This document shows positions 61,766 through 64,000 of a stretch of 64,000 nucleotides of DNA, piece after piece. The stretch is from Pseudomonas aylmerensis. GTDB taxonomy: Bacteria > Pseudomonadota > Gammaproteobacteria > Pseudomonadales > Pseudomonadaceae. Below the pieces are notes generated by a model, which was not told the DNA's origin, did no database searches, and worked only from the letters and a program-made list of their open reading frames with translations. How positions within the stretch are numbered: position 1 is the first letter of the stretch; each line of letters starts with the position of its first letter. A program made the translations under genes and the position numbers. The stretch spans positions 112,502-176,501 of the forward strand of contig NZ_MAUE01000029.1 of assembly GCF_001702265.1 (NCBI RefSeq), read 5' to 3'.

Positions 61766-62940
61766 TTTTCTATTGGATATCCAGTCAGTAATAGGTAGCC
61801 GTCTGGCATTTTAGGTTTTCGAATCAAAACTAACATAAACTTATAGACAGGAATCGACTCTGTTGTGCCTCTTATAACGCTCAGCCCCACTGTTTGGGTG
61901 GAGTGTTCTCTAATAATATGTTTGTTTTTTGTTCCTGCTAGAAATTTGGAAATCTCCTTCTGGCGAGAGACCAAACTTATAGACACAATAGCATCCGCTT
62001 CCTCTAGTGTTCTGAATGTCGATGCCGCTGGTATGTGCGGCTCCGTATTAAGCCTTTCAACTAATTGCGCATCGGTCTGTTCTACGTGTTTCCTAATCAG
62101 GTGCCCGCCAGAATTTTCATGCTTATGTAAGACTCCTTCGGATACCTCTTTCGTTTGATTGGGATCAACGTTTTTACCAGGGCACGCACCACTCTTACAA
62201 CTTAGTCCCAGCGGATCTACCCACCCCGTTGGATTGGGCGCGTACTGGTAACCGTTAATCCCACCGACCAGCTTCACCGGGTCCGGCGTCAGGTAGCGAC
62301 CAATATCCGGATTGTAGTAGCGATGGCGGTTGTAGTGCAGCCCGCTTTCCTGGTCAAAGTATTGGCCTTGGAAGCGCAGCGGGTTGTCGATTTTTCCGAC
62401 GTCTAGGCGGCTGATTTCTCCGTAGGCACGATAATGCGCGGACCAGACGATTTCACCATCCGGGGCGGTGAGTTCCTGTGGGGTGCCCAGGTGGTCGAGT
62501 TGGTAGTGGTAGGGCTTGGTGGCTTTTGGGCCGAAGCCCTCGAGCAACGCCAGCGGCCGAAAGCTGTCGGGTTCGTAGAGATAGCTGCGATGACGATCCG
62601 CGTGATGTTCGGCAATCAGCCTGTCGCCTTGCCAGAAAAACTCCGTGGTTGCCCCATCAACGGTTTTGCTGATCCGCCGCCCAAACGGGTCGTAGCGATA
62701 GCTCGCGGTTTGGCCGTTGGGTTGGGTGATTCCGATGAGGCGGTGCTGGCAGTCGTAGCGGTATTCGGTGATCAGCGCGTGCCCACGGCCACGTCGTTCG
62801 CGGATCAGGTTGCCGAAGGCGTCGTAGTCGTAATGGCGGTCGCCCTGCATCATCAACCGGTTGCCGGCGACGATGTCCGGACCGGGACGGTCTTGCATCA
62901 GCAGGTTGCTGGCCGGATCGTGGCCGAAGCGTTCTTGCAC
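61762..62940 (-). CDS. C-terminal part of RHS protein: core end plus RNase A-like toxin
   Basis: Frame of 392 residues ending at 61762, in a different frame from the upstream part of the gene. The first about 245 residues are RHS repeats and the core signature (YLTPDPVKLVGGINGYQYAPN, PTGWVDPLGL). After that an AT-richer tail of about 145 residues carries GGHLIRKHVEQTDAQLVERL, AASTFRTLEEADA and the end YLLLTGYP, the hallmarks of CdiA-type RNase A-like toxins (catalytic His, then Thr and Tyr near the end). It should cut RNA in a target cell. The GTG shown is only the first possible start in this frame after the break; it is probably not used. Confidence 0.75.
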   Translation of the reverse strand: MQERFGHDPASNLLMQDRPGPDIVAGNRLMMQGDRHYDYDAFGNLIRERRGRGHALITEYRYDCQHRLIGITQPNGQTASYRYDPFGRRISKTVDGATTEFFWQGDRLIAEHHADRHRSYLYEPDSFRPLALLEGFGPKATKPYHYQLDHLGTPQELTAPDGEIVWSAHYRAYGEISRLDVGKIDNPLRFQGQYFDQESGLHYNRHRYYNPDIGRYLTPDPVKLVGGINGYQYAPNPTGWVDPLGLSCKSGACPGKNVDPNQTKEVSEGVLHKHENSGGHLIRKHVEQTDAQLVERLNTEPHIPAASTFRTLEEADAIVSISLVSRQKEISKFLAGTKNKHIIREHSTQTVGLSVIRGTTESIPVYKFMLVLIRKPKMPDGYLLLTGYPIEK

Positions 62941-64000
62941 GTCCTGCGAGTGGTCGGCGCGGCTCAGGCGGGCGAGGGGGTCGTAGTGGTAGTGGTGTTC
63001 GCCTTTGCGAGTGTCGAGCAGGCGGGTGAGGTTGCCGGATTTGTCGTAGTCGTATTGGCGTTGGTAAAATCGCGCCTTCGACGTCGCTTATACCGTGAGC
63101 GAACAGACGTCCTTGAGCGTTGTATTGGTAACTGCTGAGTAACTTGCCTTGGCCTCGTTGGTGTTCGCGGCCTGCATCGAAAAGGTGAGTGGTGAGCGTC
63201 TGGTCATTTAACTCGACCTTCGCCAGTTGCCCACCCTTATCGTGTTTGAACACCACGCGATTGTTGTCGGGTAGACGCAAGTGTTGCAGCTGCCCACAGG
63301 CGTCATAGCCGTAGCGCAAGGTGCCCCAGCCCTGGTGTTCGGCGGTGAGGCGGTTTTGTGGGTCGTATTCGTAGGCGAGTGCCCAGTGGCCGTCCTCGAC
63401 GCTAAGGAGGTTGCCTTGGCGGTCGTAGGCATAATCGACGACACTGGCATCGGGAAGTACTTTTCTTACGAGACGGCCAGCATGGTCTCGCTCATAACGG
63501 GTAACCAGCTGACTGCCATCATCGCCGTGCTCGGTTTTTTCCTGCAGTTTGCCGTTGAGGTCGTAGGCATAAGCCGTCCGTTGGCCGTCAAAGCCGACTT
63601 CCTGCCGGATCAGGCCATTGAGGTGATAATCGAGTGTGTAGGTCTCGCCAACCTCGTTTTCGATCTCGGTCAGCAACAGCCGAACATTGTCGTAACGGTA
63701 TTTGACCTGGCTGCCATCGGCATTGATGCGCCGGCTGATCAGGTGCAAGCCATCGGCGTATTCGTAGCGGGTGACATGCCCCAGCTCATTACGCTCGGAG
63801 GTGATCTTTCCGTAGGGGTTGTAGCTGTATTCCCTAAAAGCACCGCCGGGCAACACGACACGAGTCAATCGACCGACGCTGTCCCACTGATACTCGGTCA
63901 GCGCCCCATGCTCATCCTCACGCGCCACCTGCCGCCCGAGGTCGTCATAGCGGTAGCGCTTGACCCCGCCATTTGGCAGTTGTTCTTCCAGCAACTGACC
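61762..64000 (-). pseudogene. RHS repeat protein gene, 5' end outside window, interrupted by a frameshift near 63,073
   Basis: From the right edge to about 63,076 the frame encodes RHS/YD repeats (RYDDLGRQVAREDEHGALTE, YSYNPYGKITSERNE, FKHDKGGQLAKVE). The RHS coding then moves to the frame that ends at 61762 (QRQYDYDKSGNLTRLLDTRK onward). The break is at a GGCGCGATTTT; one missing CG pair in that GC run would restore one frame. The first frame runs on to a stop at 62657 as unrelated Arg/Pro-rich sequence. Either the protein is truncated before its toxin, or this is an assembly error. The start lies beyond 64,000. Confidence 0.7.

Noticed and set aside
63060..63085. Programmed ribosomal frameshift in the RHS gene
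   Set aside because: There is no recognised slippery heptamer with a downstream pseudoknot, and the shift lies in a GC dinucleotide run typical of indels or sequencing errors.

Overview
The window is chromosomal DNA from a gamma-proteobacterium, most probably a Pseudomonas of the fluorescens group. The support is high GC with strongly GC-ending codons, typical Pseudomonas REP/REPIN palindromes between genes, a DUF3203 protein, a GlgE / TreS-maltokinase / GlgB operon, LhgR-LhgO, a class Ia NrdB under NrdR boxes, and many MocR, LysR and GNAT genes. I could not run any database search; species-level placement is inference. No tRNA, rRNA, CRISPR array, insertion sequence or prophage was seen.

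Layout. 1-4 kb: a MocR-type regulator cut by the left edge, an orphan ccoG, a DUF3203 protein, an MgtC-like membrane protein and a 57-residue proline-rich ORF. 4-12 kb: the alpha-glucan/trehalose operon glgE-treS/pep2-glgB behind a candidate AlgU-type promoter, with a strong hairpin between the first two genes. 12-16 kb: a diguanylate cyclase, a hybrid histidine kinase and a secreted CAP protein. 16-20 kb: an L-2-hydroxyglutarate module (lhgR, lhgO, MHS transporter) with matching operators in front of lhgR and lhgO. 20-31 kb: mostly housekeeping and stress genes (GNAT, TetR/quinone reductase pair, free-standing aroA, YecA-like protein, CLC channel, dienoyl-CoA isomerase-like crotonase, nudC, TSUP exporter, phosphatidylcholine synthase, rRNA-type methyltransferase), plus a 556-bp non-coding stretch holding a highly structured repeat. 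31-36 kb: a solitary pyruvate-dehydrogenase-type E1, a DUF1289 protein, an ABM monooxygenase and nrdB.

36.8-49.9 kb is the most unusual region. A formaldehyde-activating-enzyme (Fae) homologue, an aldo/keto reductase, a GabD-like aldehyde dehydrogenase and an MFS transporter lie head to tail. They converge on a LysR gene, an outer-membrane porin, a complete Opp/Dpp-type ABC importer with a Tat-exported binding protein, and a second LysR gene of similar type. This reads as uptake plus aldehyde-processing enzymes for an unidentified substrate. 50-58.9 kb: an EnvZ/OmpR-type pair, a 2-oxoglutarate-dependent oxygenase fused by operon structure to a methionine-type ABC importer, a sigma54 activator without a sensory domain, and a divergent MocR/LysE pair. 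58.9-64 kb: a MASE2-GGDEF protein, a secreted M20 peptidase, and an RHS polymorphic toxin with an RNase A-like C-terminal domain and adjacent CdiI-type immunity gene. The RHS reading frame is broken by a small frameshift near 63,073, and its 5' end lies beyond the right edge.
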